Positions 26,181-36,100 of a stretch of 64,000 nt of DNA are shown one piece after another; the first letter of the stretch is position 1; each line of letters opens with the position of its first letter. The notes below the pieces were generated by a model that was given only the letters and a program-made list of their open reading frames with translations, searched no databases and had not been told where the DNA came from. The translations under genes and the position numbers were made by a program. Origin of the DNA: a bacterium (GTDB taxonomy: Bacteria; Armatimonadota; JACIXR01); the NCBI GenBank assembly GCA_014360495.1, contig JACIXR010000006.1, positions 1-64,000 of the forward strand. Direction: 5' to 3'.

Positions 26181-26837
26181 TTATTGTGCCCAGCCATACC
26201 ACATTTTGACACGTGTCTCTAAGGGAGTCATCTCCTGCCAATGAACCCATTTGACATATCCATCAACGAAACCGATGTTATTTCAGCCCATATGCCTTAC
26301 ATTTTCCTCCTTTTGGAGGTCGGGATTGCATTGGGCTTGGCAGACATTCGTCCAGGGAACAGCGGCAAGACAACCGAAAGTGGTTGCCGAATCAAATACT
26401 AAAGCTGTCTGGCTGGGACTATCAATGCGAGCAAGGCTGATCGTTCCAGAAACACCCCATTTAGCCCACATACCATGAAGACAGGAATTCATCCCGTAGT
26501 TCGTAGCTGGCCATTGATGAAAGGTCGGGCTACAATATCCGCACCAAATATCCTGCATATAACGAGTGGGACATTTATAAATAGAGGTGTTTTTAACATA
26601 GGGATAGATGTGAGTTGGCCATGTCATATAATTCCAATCGGTGAGAGGGAAACATTCGTCCCAATCTTGCAGATATTGAAGAGTAGCTTGGGTCAATTGC
26701 TTCAAATTAGAGAGACAGTGGGCTTTTCTCGCCTGCTCCCTTGCCCTGCTGAAAACAGGGAAGAGAATCGCAGCGAGGATTGCTATGATAGCTATCACCA
26801 CTAAAAGCTCTATCAGCGTAAATCCTTTCCTTTTCAT
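26181..26837 (-). pseudogene. DUF1559 prepilin-like gene interrupted by an in-frame TGA (copy 3)
   Basis: The leader is identical in protein to copies 1 and 2 ([20 protein letters not shown]) but carries many synonymous differences. The frame stops at TGA (26285-26283) within HMG-stop-NNIGFVDGYVKW, exactly where copy 2 reads [16 protein letters not shown]. Reading on gives 33 more codons and a TAA at 26181, a full protein of about 218 residues that ends 5 nt before the DUF6785 start. One base change, GGA to TGA, explains it. TGA is a normal stop elsewhere here, so this is a nonsense mutation or a base error rather than recoding. Its ATG overlaps the lacI stop (ATGA). Confidence 0.85.
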
Positions 26838-27847
26838 TTTTTCACCCCCTTTCTTGGAGTTTTCGTTGACATCCGAACTATTAGTTTCTGCTCCATTACA
26901 ACCTTCTGCAAAATCCTTTCCTTCTTAGTCAAGATATCCATTAGTATTTTGGCAGCCGTCTCTCCTTGTTCTTTCCTCGGCTGCCAAACAGTCGTGAGAG
27001 GGACACTCAGGAGGGAGGCTATCTCTATATCGTCGTAGCCGACTAACGATATGTCTTCGGGTATCCTTATCCCGTTTTCCTGTGCAGCTTTCATCGCTCC
27101 TATAGCCACTACATCATTTGCGCAGAATAAGGCAGTGAAATCTATTCCCCTGTTCATCAACTCTTTAAAGCCTTTATAACCATCCTTAGCTGTTGAGTGT
27201 CCATAAAGGACAAGTTCCTCTCTGAAGGGGAGCCCGTAGCGTTCAAGCGCTTTTTTATAGCCCTCAACCCTATCCATCGCACCGGGTAGCCTGGTGGGTC
27301 CAGCTAAATATGCGATGTCCCTGTGCCCAAGTGAGAGGAGGTGTTCAACTGCTTGTCTTGCTCCCTCTACATTGTTCGTGGTAACGCATGGATTATCTCC
27401 GGGAAACCAGTCTATGGGAACGAATGGAGGTCCGTTTTGTAATAGGTCTTGAATATGAGAGAAGGACACATTGAGGCAGGTTATGATTATCCCCTCAACC
27501 CTCCTATCTCTTAGAAGGGAGATATATTTTTTCTCTTTTTCCGGGTCATATCCGCTACTGCAAAGTAGTAGGCTATATCCGTAGGAAGAGATAACTTCCT
27601 CAACTCCTTCCGCTATCTCAGCGTAGAAGGGATTGCTTATATCCAGAACGACAAGCCCTATCGTATAGCTTCGTCTTGTTGCTAAGCCTCTTGCAAGGAT
27701 GTTGGGGCGATAACCAAGCCTCTCAGCAGTTTGATGGACGAGCTGTTTGGTTTTCTCGCTTATCGCGGGATGATTCCTCAGCGCCCTGCTGACAGTAGAG
27801 GGCGCAACGCCGAGCTCTTTGGCTATCTCTTTAATCGTGACTTTCAT
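26834..27847 (-). CDS. LacI-family transcriptional regulator
   Basis: A 337-residue sugar-responsive repressor. Residues 1-50 form the helix-turn-helix and hinge ([33 protein letters not shown]), and 60-337 the periplasmic-binding-protein-like effector domain ([49 protein letters not shown]). The start at 27847 gives the canonical [13 protein letters not shown]; an upstream in-frame ATG would add 29 atypical residues. It is the first gene of lacI-DUF1559-DUF6785-glycosidase, all leftward with short overlaps. A perfect operator lies between its -10 box and start codon, so it likely represses its own operon until a saccharide binds. The effector sugar is unknown. Confidence 0.95.
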   Translation of the reverse strand: MKVTIKEIAKELGVAPSTVSRALRNHPAISEKTKQLVHQTAERLGYRPNILARGLATRRSYTIGLVVLDISNPFYAEIAEGVEEVISSYGYSLLLCSSGYDPEKEKKYISLLRDRRVEGIIITCLNVSFSHIQDLLQNGPPFVPIDWFPGDNPCVTTNNVEGARQAVEHLLSLGHRDIAYLAGPTRLPGAMDRVEGYKKALERYGLPFREELVLYGHSTAKDGYKGFKELMNRGIDFTALFCANDVVAIGAMKAAQENGIRIPEDISLVGYDDIEIASLLSVPLTTVWQPRKEQGETAAKILMDILTKKERILQKVVMEQKLIVRMSTKTPRKGVKK

Positions 27848-27849
27848 TA

Positions 27850-27894
27850 TGCAACCGTTTCCATTAATGATAACGCAGATTGTGGAATAGTCAA
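27850..27894 (-). promoter_or_regulatory. lacI operon promoter with LacI-type operator
   Basis: On the minus strand TTGACT (27894-27889), 16 nt and TATCAT (27872-27867) form a promoter. Immediately downstream, 27863-27850 holds TGGAAACGGTTGCA, which fits the LacI-family operator consensus TGNAANCGNTTNCA at every defined position on both strands. It overlaps the expected transcription start and ends 3 nt before the lacI ATG, the classic position for autorepression. Confidence 0.75.
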
Positions 27895-28151
27895 ATATTT
27901 TTTGGTTTTGTTGAAAAACTCCATATCTTGACAATTTTACACTATTTCTTTATCTTCATAGTTGATGATATTTATGGAATTTGCGGCGAGAAAAAGACTT
28001 GTTAAAGCTCTCTTTAGCTTTTGTTTCAGAAAGGAGTATTGGGGTTTAGTAAGGGCAAAAAGCATAGCAGAGCAAAGGAGCGAGTCAGAAAGGCTCCAAA
28101 CCTTAGTTCCTCCAAGCTAAGCTCAGATGTAAAAAAATTTAAAAATTTGGG

Positions 28152-31100
28152 CTATTTATTAATTACATCAATCATCTCGGCGTTCCAGGCACCTACTCTT
28201 AATCCTCTCAAGCTTTTTCTTGTTCCCTCTATGTTGGGCATAAGCTCGAATCCGATTACCTTTTCCTCCCCTGGGTCAAGCCAGAAATAACCATCTTCAA
28301 GGCGCAAGCTGTCGGATATATCTGGAGCGGATATATGGACCCCAACGGCGGGCAATTCCCCTATATTCCTCACAACGATTCTATCTCGGTCCATATGAGC
28401 GGATAATCTGGTCTTAGGTAGACTGAATAGGCAGCCCGGCTTCTCTCGGAAATTGAACCAATAATAGTTCCTCGTTAATTTCTTGTCGTTCTTGAGCAAA
28501 TCCAAAACCAATAAGAGAGGTATGTGATTTTCACTTGGAATGGGAAAATCCAATTCGCCAACGAGAAGATTCCCTTCACCCTTACTCACTAATTCAAGCC
28601 TTCTCTCAGCCACCATTTGGAGCTTCCCATTGAACAATCTCACCCAAACCTCGCCCTTTCCCTTGGATTCCTTTTTATCATCCAAAAGCCATATCTCGGT
28701 TTGGAGAATGTCTCCAGGAGGGTAGGAGAAGGATTTGAAGAGGGCGACAACTTGCAGGGGAGCATAGGCGTCTTGCACGAAATAATGTGCTATTTTGGGG
28801 ACGCCGTACCAATCAACCGTGGACCAGGAACAGCCGGGGTAGACATCCGTTAGCTTATAGTAAATAACACCGGTTGAGAGGGGAAATCTCGTTCTCATCT
28901 TTTCCAGAACTACCCTTACGCCGGTTGCTTGCGCCAATTGGCTGCCTCTGATGAAGCCCTGCAAATCCTCGCAAGGGTCAAATTCCTTTGCATAGTGGAG
29001 AAGATGCACCATATTTTGGGGTGTGAATGTCGGAGTATGGTGGATAAAGGCGCTGTCATCGGCAGGAGGCCAGGTATTCCGTTCCTCAGGAGGTAGGTAT
29101 TTCAGCGTGCTTTCATAGGAGCAGGGGGAGGCCAAGCCGAACTCGCCTATGAAAGGAGCGGTTAGGTCCAGATTCCTCTCCAATGGCTGGAGTCCCCAGT
29201 AAACATCGTAGTTATGGATGCTACCCCCGTAGGGGTCGGTTCTATGATAGGGGCGAGTGCCGTCAAGCTCATAGCATTTTCTTCCCAGCAGTTCAATCAA
29301 CCAACCCTGCCCGCTATGTTCATTTCCTCCGCACCAAAGGGCTAAGGAGGGATGATTTCTCAACCTGCGAATGTTCAGATCGGCTATTTCCTCCGCAACA
29401 GCCTGCCGTATAACATCAAATTTCTGCCAAGTGAGGGGAAATTCTTGCCAAACCATTATGCCCAGCTCGTCGCAGATATCGTAAAATGTGTCCGTTTCCA
29501 ACAACCCTCCTCCCCAAGCCCGAAGAATCTGGATATTTGCGTCCTTTGCTAAAGTGAGGAATCTCCTATATCTTGCTTCATCAAGCCTGAGAAAGGCATC
29601 AAGGGTTGCCCAGTTCGTTCCTTTGAGAAAAACAGGTCTTCCATTTATGACGAAGGTCCAATTATAAAGGTGGGGTTTAGGACCGTCTGGCAAGGGGGTC
29701 GTCTTTATTGTGCGGATGCCGAAACGAGTGGAGGAAAAATCAAGGATGCGATTTCCCTCTTTATAAGCTATTTGTAGATGGTAAAGATTCTGCTCGCCCA
29801 ATCCATTAGGATACCAGAGGCGAGGATTGGGAATAGCAAATTGCAAATGCTCTTGCCAAAACATACCTTTCCCTTTCACGGGAAGGGTAAAACGATAGGA
29901 TTTTCCTTTGAAGTTAGCTGGGGTGAGCACTCCCTCAATTTCGCCCTGAAAAGCCCTCTTGCTTCTCAAAGCGATGTAAAGGCTCATCAAACCTTTCTGA
30001 GCGTCTTGAGTGGATATAAATAAATCTGTAATCTCAACATCGGGGACGGTTTCCACCCTCACCGAGCGCCAGATTCCAATGGGTGGGCAGTTCACATAAT
30101 GCCATCCGTAGACGCAGTTCGTTTTGAAAACGAGCGTCCAATCAGGAGGTATGGGGTCAATGCGGACTATTAGGGTGTTTTGTTTCTGAACGATGCCCGT
30201 TATATCAAATGTGGGACCGCCGAAGGGACCTTCGTGCTCCCCTAAGCGGACGCCATTGAGATAGAAGGTGGCGCTATAATCTACTCCCTCAAAGACGAGG
30301 CGGGTAGGCTTTCCAGGCTCCCAAGCGAAGTCCTTGCGAAACCACCATTCTTTCTCAGCGACTTCCTTCCGAGCGATTTGGTCGTTGAAACCAACGGTGG
30401 GGTCAGGTATTTTCCCCGCCTTGAAAAGGGCTGTTTGCACGCTACAGGGAACCTCCGCTTCCATCGCCTCCTCCCAACCTTCTCCTTTGATGAGCTTACC
30501 CTCATTGCCTTTTCCACGAGGAAAGCCAAGCATAAGCCACTTGCCATCAAGCTTGAGAGTTTTGCGAGGATTTCTCAAAATCTTCTTTTCCGTAGGCTGA
30601 AGTTGAATCCCCTTGGGAGGAAGAGAGAGCGGGGAGGGGGCAGGAGAGAAGGCTTCGTAATCAATATCATCAAGGGATTTGCCAGCCACTCCCTCCTCTC
30701 TAAGGAGTTCCTCGTAAGTTGTAGCCTTGATTTCTCCTTGCTTTATCGCCTCTGCGATTTTGACCACTGCTTCAAGCCAATAGTTCCTCACTCGCTCGCT
30801 CATATCCTCTCCACCACCCCAATGGATTAGCCATCCCTTGCCATAGGGGATGGCTCTCAACAAGGGAACGCAATCTAAACTCCATATTAGAACCGCTGCT
30901 TTTGAGACCTCAAAGGTGCGAATGGGACGCGCGGGAAGATTTATTGGCTCTAAAAGTCCAATCCTTTTCCCCTGCTTTGTCAACTGGAGCTCGCCCGAGC
31001 CGAAACATACGGAGGCACGCCAGCCGAAGAAATCGTCCCAATGATTTGAATCCAACTTTCCAGTTTTTATGTCCTTGCTTATGTAATGGGGAACGCCGAT

Positions 31101-31439
31101 GGGCATCGCATATATACCACCTTGCTCAACATATTTCTTCAATGCCTCCGCAACAACACCTCCCCAAGTGCCAATCTCTGGATAAGTGTGGTCGGTGGAA
31201 ATGAGTATCACATCGTATTTTGAGAAGCCTTCCAATGATAGTTCCTCGGCGGTTAAGAGCTTGGGTGAGCATTCAAATTTCTTCAAAAAATTGAGTACTT
31301 CCTCTCCCTTCCAAAGGGAGGCGAAGGGTTTAGCCCAAGTGGAGTAATCAACGAGTTCATCAGCAATTACTCCGACTTTAAGAGAACAATAAGCTGGCAA
31401 AACAGGGATAATGAGAAATAAAAGAGAGAAGTATTTCAA
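28152..31439 (-). CDS. Secreted GH2 beta-mannosidase-like enzyme with N-terminal Rossmann-like domain
   Basis: A 1095-residue exported protein. The TTG at 31439 is the best start: it overlaps the stop of the upstream gene, sits behind GGAAGGGAGGGA, and yields a signal peptide (MKYFSLLFLIIPVLPAYC). Residues ~20-230 resemble a glutamine-amidotransferase-like or ThuA-like fold (LKVGVIADELVDYS, YDVILISTDHTYPEIG, KYVEQGGIYAMP). Residues ~290-1000 are a GH2 enzyme of the beta-mannosidase branch: WWFRKDFAW, VDYSATFYLNGVRLGEHEG, ILRAWGGG, acid/base Glu707 in CGGNEHSG and nucleophile Glu766 in FIGEFGL. It is the last gene of the operon with GH92, so removal of terminal beta-mannose from a mannose-rich glycan is likely. 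The gap 27935-28151 upstream of lacI holds no gene I can support. Confidence 0.85.
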   Translation of the reverse strand: MKYFSLLFLIIPVLPAYCSLKVGVIADELVDYSTWAKPFASLWKGEEVLNFLKKFECSPKLLTAEELSLEGFSKYDVILISTDHTYPEIGTWGGVVAEALKKYVEQGGIYAMPIGVPHYISKDIKTGKLDSNHWDDFFGWRASVCFGSGELQLTKQGKRIGLLEPINLPARPIRTFEVSKAAVLIWSLDCVPLLRAIPYGKGWLIHWGGGEDMSERVRNYWLEAVVKIAEAIKQGEIKATTYEELLREEGVAGKSLDDIDYEAFSPAPSPLSLPPKGIQLQPTEKKILRNPRKTLKLDGKWLMLGFPRGKGNEGKLIKGEGWEEAMEAEVPCSVQTALFKAGKIPDPTVGFNDQIARKEVAEKEWWFRKDFAWEPGKPTRLVFEGVDYSATFYLNGVRLGEHEGPFGGPTFDITGIVQKQNTLIVRIDPIPPDWTLVFKTNCVYGWHYVNCPPIGIWRSVRVETVPDVEITDLFISTQDAQKGLMSLYIALRSKRAFQGEIEGVLTPANFKGKSYRFTLPVKGKGMFWQEHLQFAIPNPRLWYPNGLGEQNLYHLQIAYKEGNRILDFSSTRFGIRTIKTTPLPDGPKPHLYNWTFVINGRPVFLKGTNWATLDAFLRLDEARYRRFLTLAKDANIQILRAWGGGLLETDTFYDICDELGIMVWQEFPLTWQKFDVIRQAVAEEIADLNIRRLRNHPSLALWCGGNEHSGQGWLIELLGRKCYELDGTRPYHRTDPYGGSIHNYDVYWGLQPLERNLDLTAPFIGEFGLASPCSYESTLKYLPPEERNTWPPADDSAFIHHTPTFTPQNMVHLLHYAKEFDPCEDLQGFIRGSQLAQATGVRVVLEKMRTRFPLSTGVIYYKLTDVYPGCSWSTVDWYGVPKIAHYFVQDAYAPLQVVALFKSFSYPPGDILQTEIWLLDDKKESKGKGEVWVRLFNGKLQMVAERRLELVSKGEGNLLVGELDFPIPSENHIPLLLVLDLLKNDKKLTRNYYWFNFREKPGCLFSLPKTRLSAHMDRDRIVVRNIGELPAVGVHISAPDISDSLRLEDGYFWLDPGEEKVIGFELMPNIEGTRKSLRGLRVGAWNAEMIDVINK

Positions 31440-33187
31440 AATAGCAATTCCCTCCCTTCCAAAATCTTTTTCGCTCGGCTTATCGCCCAGACATACCAGC
31501 TGCTTTGCTCGCCGTTCCCCGGGTCGTTTAGGTTCATCTTGCCATCCGGTGAAAGCCAAAAGCATTCAGCGAAGAGGGGATTGTTGTTCGCCTTTTCCAA
31601 AAAACTCAAAAGCTCACAAGCCCTGTCCCATTCCCCCCTCTCAACAGAATAGAGAAACTCCCAAGCCCATTGTTTGCCTATCACTGCTCTCGCTATCCTA
31701 TCGGGTGGATTCCACTCCGCTCCCAATAGCTTGAATCCCTCCCAATCGAAGAAAGCCCTTTTTCTATACTCCTCAATAGTCGCTCGTAAAATCTCCTCAT
31801 CCGCTCCCCTCCAACCCGCCGCTATAGGGGAAAGATTGACCCAAGATAACCCATCATATATCTTTCCAGCACCTCCATCGGGGAGTCTCATCTCGGCATA
31901 AATCCTTTTTCCGCCCATCTCCATAGTCAAAAATTCCTTTATCCCCCTCTCAAGACGGGATAGAGCTTCTTTCCATTTGTAGTAATGCTCCCAATCGCCC
32001 CTTCTTTTTGCGATGGGGAGCATCTCCCGCCAAGCCTCAGCGGTGAAAACCTGGGTCAAGAGGTCGTAGCAATCCCAAAATCTCACCTCGCGGGAATGTT
32101 CAAAACAGGGGTTGCGGATTAGATAAGTCGTGGTCGTGCCCCATCCCATATTCATGTAGGGCATATCGGTTGCCAAATCGCAAAGCCTTGCTATTTGTTC
32201 GTAAGTTTTGTTTTCAAAATCCCTATCATTGCTGACCGTGATATATCTCGCCCAAGCCAAGATTATGTGATAATGTCCATCGGGTTGGTCGGCTTTATCC
32301 CAGATAGGGATGATTTGTCTCTCTATATGTTTAAGGGAGCCGAAATCAAGGGCAAAGGCGGTGATATGGTCTTTGTGAATCTGCCAGCCGATTGGAGGTT
32401 TATCGTGGGAATAGGCGCCGCCGAAGGGATTTTCCCCAACTTCGTTCAATCCCACCCAAGCCATTGTCCCTTTTCCCTCAAAACGAAGGCGGAGGAGGTA
32501 GGATTTGCCCACTTCCAAGGAAACGGGTTCTGGGAAAACGGCTCTCAGCCAACGTCCAGATTCTATTTTATCGGAGGGAATGGAAATGGCGGCGATTGGC
32601 TTTTCATCATCTGGCTCGCGAACAATCTCAACGAACAAGGTTCCATCAGCGTTATCCTTCGTCAGCCAAGCCTCAATGGCATAGAGCTTTGAGGAAGTGG
32701 CTTTAAATTGCTGAGCCCCTCCGTAATCTGGGTAATCAAGGCGATAGAGGTGGATGTAGTGTAATGTCTGTCCGGGATTCTTTTTATCAGGTAGGGGTTC
32801 TCTTTCCCTGTATGCTGGTCCGATGACATGAGGGATTCGATTCATTCCGGATAGAGCGGTGGCGGAGAGAACATATTCAAGCGATTTTTTCGCCTCCTCA
32901 AACTCTCCATTCTCCAATAATAGGAAGACATAGGGACCAAGTGTGCGAGGGAACTCGCCTCCATAAGCCCCCGTGAGGGATTCGGGAAGGTAGCCGTCGG
33001 GTTTAAGCCGTTCAAGTAAGCTTTTATATGTGTTTTGGTAAAGCCTTTGATGAAACTCGCTGTTCAAAAGCTTTAGGACATCTTCCTTCGTATGCATAGC
33101 ATTCGCTCCTTTAAGAGAGGTGAAGGAAAGAAGGAGGAGAACCAAGGTAAGAAATAAGCGTTGGTTCAATTTTATTTGTTGTTTCAT
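31436..33187 (-). CDS. Secreted alpha-toroid protein of mannoside operon
   Basis: A 583-residue exported protein with an N-terminal signal (basic MKQQIKLNQR, hydrophobic core, cut near AxA at ANA, residue ~30). Residues 35-110 and 310-575 are helical hairpins in the style of an alpha/alpha toroid glycosidase (ESLTGAYGGEFPRTLGPYVFLL, split as ESLTGAYGGEFPRTLG and PYVFLLLENG; NMGWGTTTTYLIRNP; YDGLSWVNLSPIAAGWRG). A beta-rich insert at ~165-275 resembles a carbohydrate-binding or concanavalin-like module (TLFVEIVREPDDEKP, YLLRLRFEGKG). I do not recognise the family or the catalytic pair. It sits between GH92 (7 nt upstream) and GH2 (overlapping), so it presumably acts on the same glycan. Confidence 0.75.
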   Translation of the reverse strand: MKQQIKLNQRLFLTLVLLLLSFTSLKGANAMHTKEDVLKLLNSEFHQRLYQNTYKSLLERLKPDGYLPESLTGAYGGEFPRTLGPYVFLLLENGEFEEAKKSLEYVLSATALSGMNRIPHVIGPAYREREPLPDKKNPGQTLHYIHLYRLDYPDYGGAQQFKATSSKLYAIEAWLTKDNADGTLFVEIVREPDDEKPIAAISIPSDKIESGRWLRAVFPEPVSLEVGKSYLLRLRFEGKGTMAWVGLNEVGENPFGGAYSHDKPPIGWQIHKDHITAFALDFGSLKHIERQIIPIWDKADQPDGHYHIILAWARYITVSNDRDFENKTYEQIARLCDLATDMPYMNMGWGTTTTYLIRNPCFEHSREVRFWDCYDLLTQVFTAEAWREMLPIAKRRGDWEHYYKWKEALSRLERGIKEFLTMEMGGKRIYAEMRLPDGGAGKIYDGLSWVNLSPIAAGWRGADEEILRATIEEYRKRAFFDWEGFKLLGAEWNPPDRIARAVIGKQWAWEFLYSVERGEWDRACELLSFLEKANNNPLFAECFWLSPDGKMNLNDPGNGEQSSWYVWAISRAKKILEGRELLF

Positions 33188-33193
33188 CGTTTC

Positions 33194-36100
33194 TCAGTCG
33201 TAAATCTTCATTTTACCTATCAGCCCATAGAACCAATCGCCTGGAGGGGCATCCCTTCGCTTTGTGCCGATGTAAAGGGGGTCGTTGGTAATGGGAATCG
33301 TTCCTTTCACATCGTTTCTCTCGCTTATCTTTTTCCCATCAATCCAAATCTGCATAAATCCCCTTTTTCCGTCGTATTTCGCGAGGATGTGATGCCATTG
33401 ACCGGGAACGGGCAAATCGCAGGACAAATATCCATTCTGAATGCCAGCGATATGCCAAACCAACTTTCCACCCTCGGCGGTTAGCCTATATTGATTATCG
33501 TTTGTCCCTTTCTGGAGTATTCTCCTGTTTCCATTCCAATCTATGGGATAAATCCAAACGCAAACGGTTATGGAGTTAACGGGATTTAGGGATGGGGAAT
33601 TTGGGACCTCCACATAGTCATTGGCTCCATTGAATCTCAAGGCATATCCTCTATCTCCCTGCTCCCATTGCGCTCCCACTATGCGTCCATCATTCCCACA
33701 TAATGATGAATCCTTCAGGATGTCACCTCCCTTTCCCTCCATCTTATACCATAGAACAACGAACTCCCCAACAGGGAAAATAACGGGCTTGAAATCCCCT
33801 ACGCTTAAGCGATGGAGTCCCTCACTTGCTATATTAATGGGGATGCTTAGTTTCTTTTCCTCCCCAGGGGCAAGGCTTACCCTCCTAGTTTCCGCTATTT
33901 CATCATCAAGGTAGATTTTCACATCCTCCTCTCCCACTTTGCTTCCTATGTTCTTTAGGGTAACCTCCACCACGGCATCATTTTCCCCTTTCCTAACTAC
34001 ATTGAATCCCAGATATTGAATTGAAGCGGGTCGTTCCAAGACCTTTACTTTCTTGGGAGGCAAATTGCCTACCTGCAGGAGATGCTCTCCAGCGGAGAAC
34101 AATCTGCAGGGGATTTCCACCCTTGTCTTCTCGCCCGAATTCAGAACAATCTTTTTCGTTAAAAACAATTTTCCGTCTTGGAGAAGCTTTACTTCAACCG
34201 TTCCCAAGCCACCGATGTTCTTCACGTCAACGCTTACCTTGAACTCCTCATTTGGCTCAACTACTTCCTTCTCGACTTGAAGATTGGAATATTCCTCTTT
34301 GGGTTCCTTAGTGGTGATTGAAGGCGGAGCGGATTTGGGGTCGCTACCCCACTTCTTATTCGGCTCTTTCCCCATCCAGAAGACGAGCTTTCCGCCTTTT
34401 TCTATCTCTGAATGCCAGAACCAGGGTCTATTCAAGGGCTTTCCATTGAGCTCAGCTTTTTGAATATACTTGTTCACTTTGGATACATTGTGAGCGATTA
34501 TCTCCAAATCCTTGCCGTTTCCCAAATGGATAATTGCTCTCTTAACCATCGGGCTGCCAATCTGATAGGTCGGCTGTCCGGGGCAGACGGGATAGAAGCC
34601 GAGAGCGCTGAATAGATACCAAGCTGACATCTGCCCGCAATCGTCATTGCCGGGAAGTCCATCAGCTGAAGCTTTAAACAGTCTTTCCATTGTATGCCTT
34701 ATCCATTCCTGGGTTTTCCAGGGAGCTCCCGCGTAATCAAACATAAAGGGAGCCTGCATACTTGGTTCGTTACCGGGGTCGAAGTGCCCCTCCCGAAAGA
34801 ATCTATCCAATAGCTCAACGAACTTTTCCCTACCACCTATCAAATTTATCAATCCCTGAACATCGTGAGGGACATAGAAGGTGTAAATCCAGGCGTTGGC
34901 TTCAGTAAACCAGGGATACCATTGATTTGGGTCGGATTCCTCAACCCACGAGCCGTCTGACTTCCTTCCCCTCATAAATCCCGTTTCAGGGTCAAAAACA
35001 TTTCTATAATTAAGGGAGCGTTCAAGGAAATAGCGATATTCATCCATCCTCCCAAGAGCCTTTGCCATCTGAGCCACGCAATAATCATTATAGGCGCCCT
35101 CAAGCGTATTTGAAACCGCCTCGCCAACCTTATCTACCGGGCAATAGCCAAGCTTCTTGTAATATTCAATCCCTTCCCTTGCCTCATAATATCCAGCGGG
35201 CGTCTCGCCTCCCGGGACCATTGCATCCTTCCACATAGCCTGATAGGCTTTCTTTGCATCAAACCCCCTTATGCCCTTTACATACGCATCTGCGATGACG
35301 GAATCGGCATGCGTGCCAATCATTACATTTGTATATTTGGGATTCGGCCACTTTGGCATCCAGCCACCCTCTTCGTAAATCCTGACCAATCCCTCTATCA
35401 TCTTCGCATTCTCTTCGGGCTCAAGGAGAACGAGGAGGGGGTGTTCTGCCCTATAGGTGTCCCAAAGGGAGTAATCCTCATAGTAATTCCCCTGATGAAT
35501 CTTGCCGTCAAAAGGGCTAAGGTAATAGCCATCCTCGTTGAAAATGCGAGGTAGAAGATAACAATGGTACAGTGCTGTGTAGAAGATTTTCTTCTCCTCA
35601 TCTGTCCCCTCTATCTCTATTTTCCTCAATTTCTCATCCCAAATCCTCTTAGCTTGAGAGCTTATTTCCTCAAAGTTCCAGTTGGGAATCTCCTTATCAA
35701 GATTTTTCTTTGCTTGCTCAACGCTTATGAAGGAGGAGCCAATCTTCACTAAAATTGGCTCGTTTTGTGTTGTAGAGAACTTCACATAGGCACCTGCGCC
35801 GCCTCCCTCCTCTGAAATAGAGCCTTTGTGGACTTCATTCCCTTTGAATGTCCCGAATTCGCTGAATGGCTTGTTGAATTTGGCATAGAAATAACCCCTA
35901 TACCTGTAATCGTTGTAGCCGAAGATTTCCCCTTTCTCGGGAATAATTTTCACGGAGCCCGAGCCCATAGGGTTATCAATCAGAATGTAGGCTTCATTCG
36001 TCTGAGGGAATGTGAAGCGGAAGAAACCACAGCGGATTGTAGCGGTTATCTCCGTTTTGATGGAATAATCTTTCAAGATGACGGAGTAATAGTGAGGGAG

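Noticed and set aside
24337-26250. Longer start for DUF6785 copy 1 at 26250
   Set aside because: The extra 25 residues overlap the end of the DUF1559 reading frame and are unlike the N-termini of the other two copies.
26283-26285. UGA recoded as glycine or another residue
   Set aside because: TGA ends many genes here in tight ATGA or TGATG overlaps (lacI, purC, gyrB, hydrogenase genes), so it is a working stop; a point mutation explains the DUF1559 gene.
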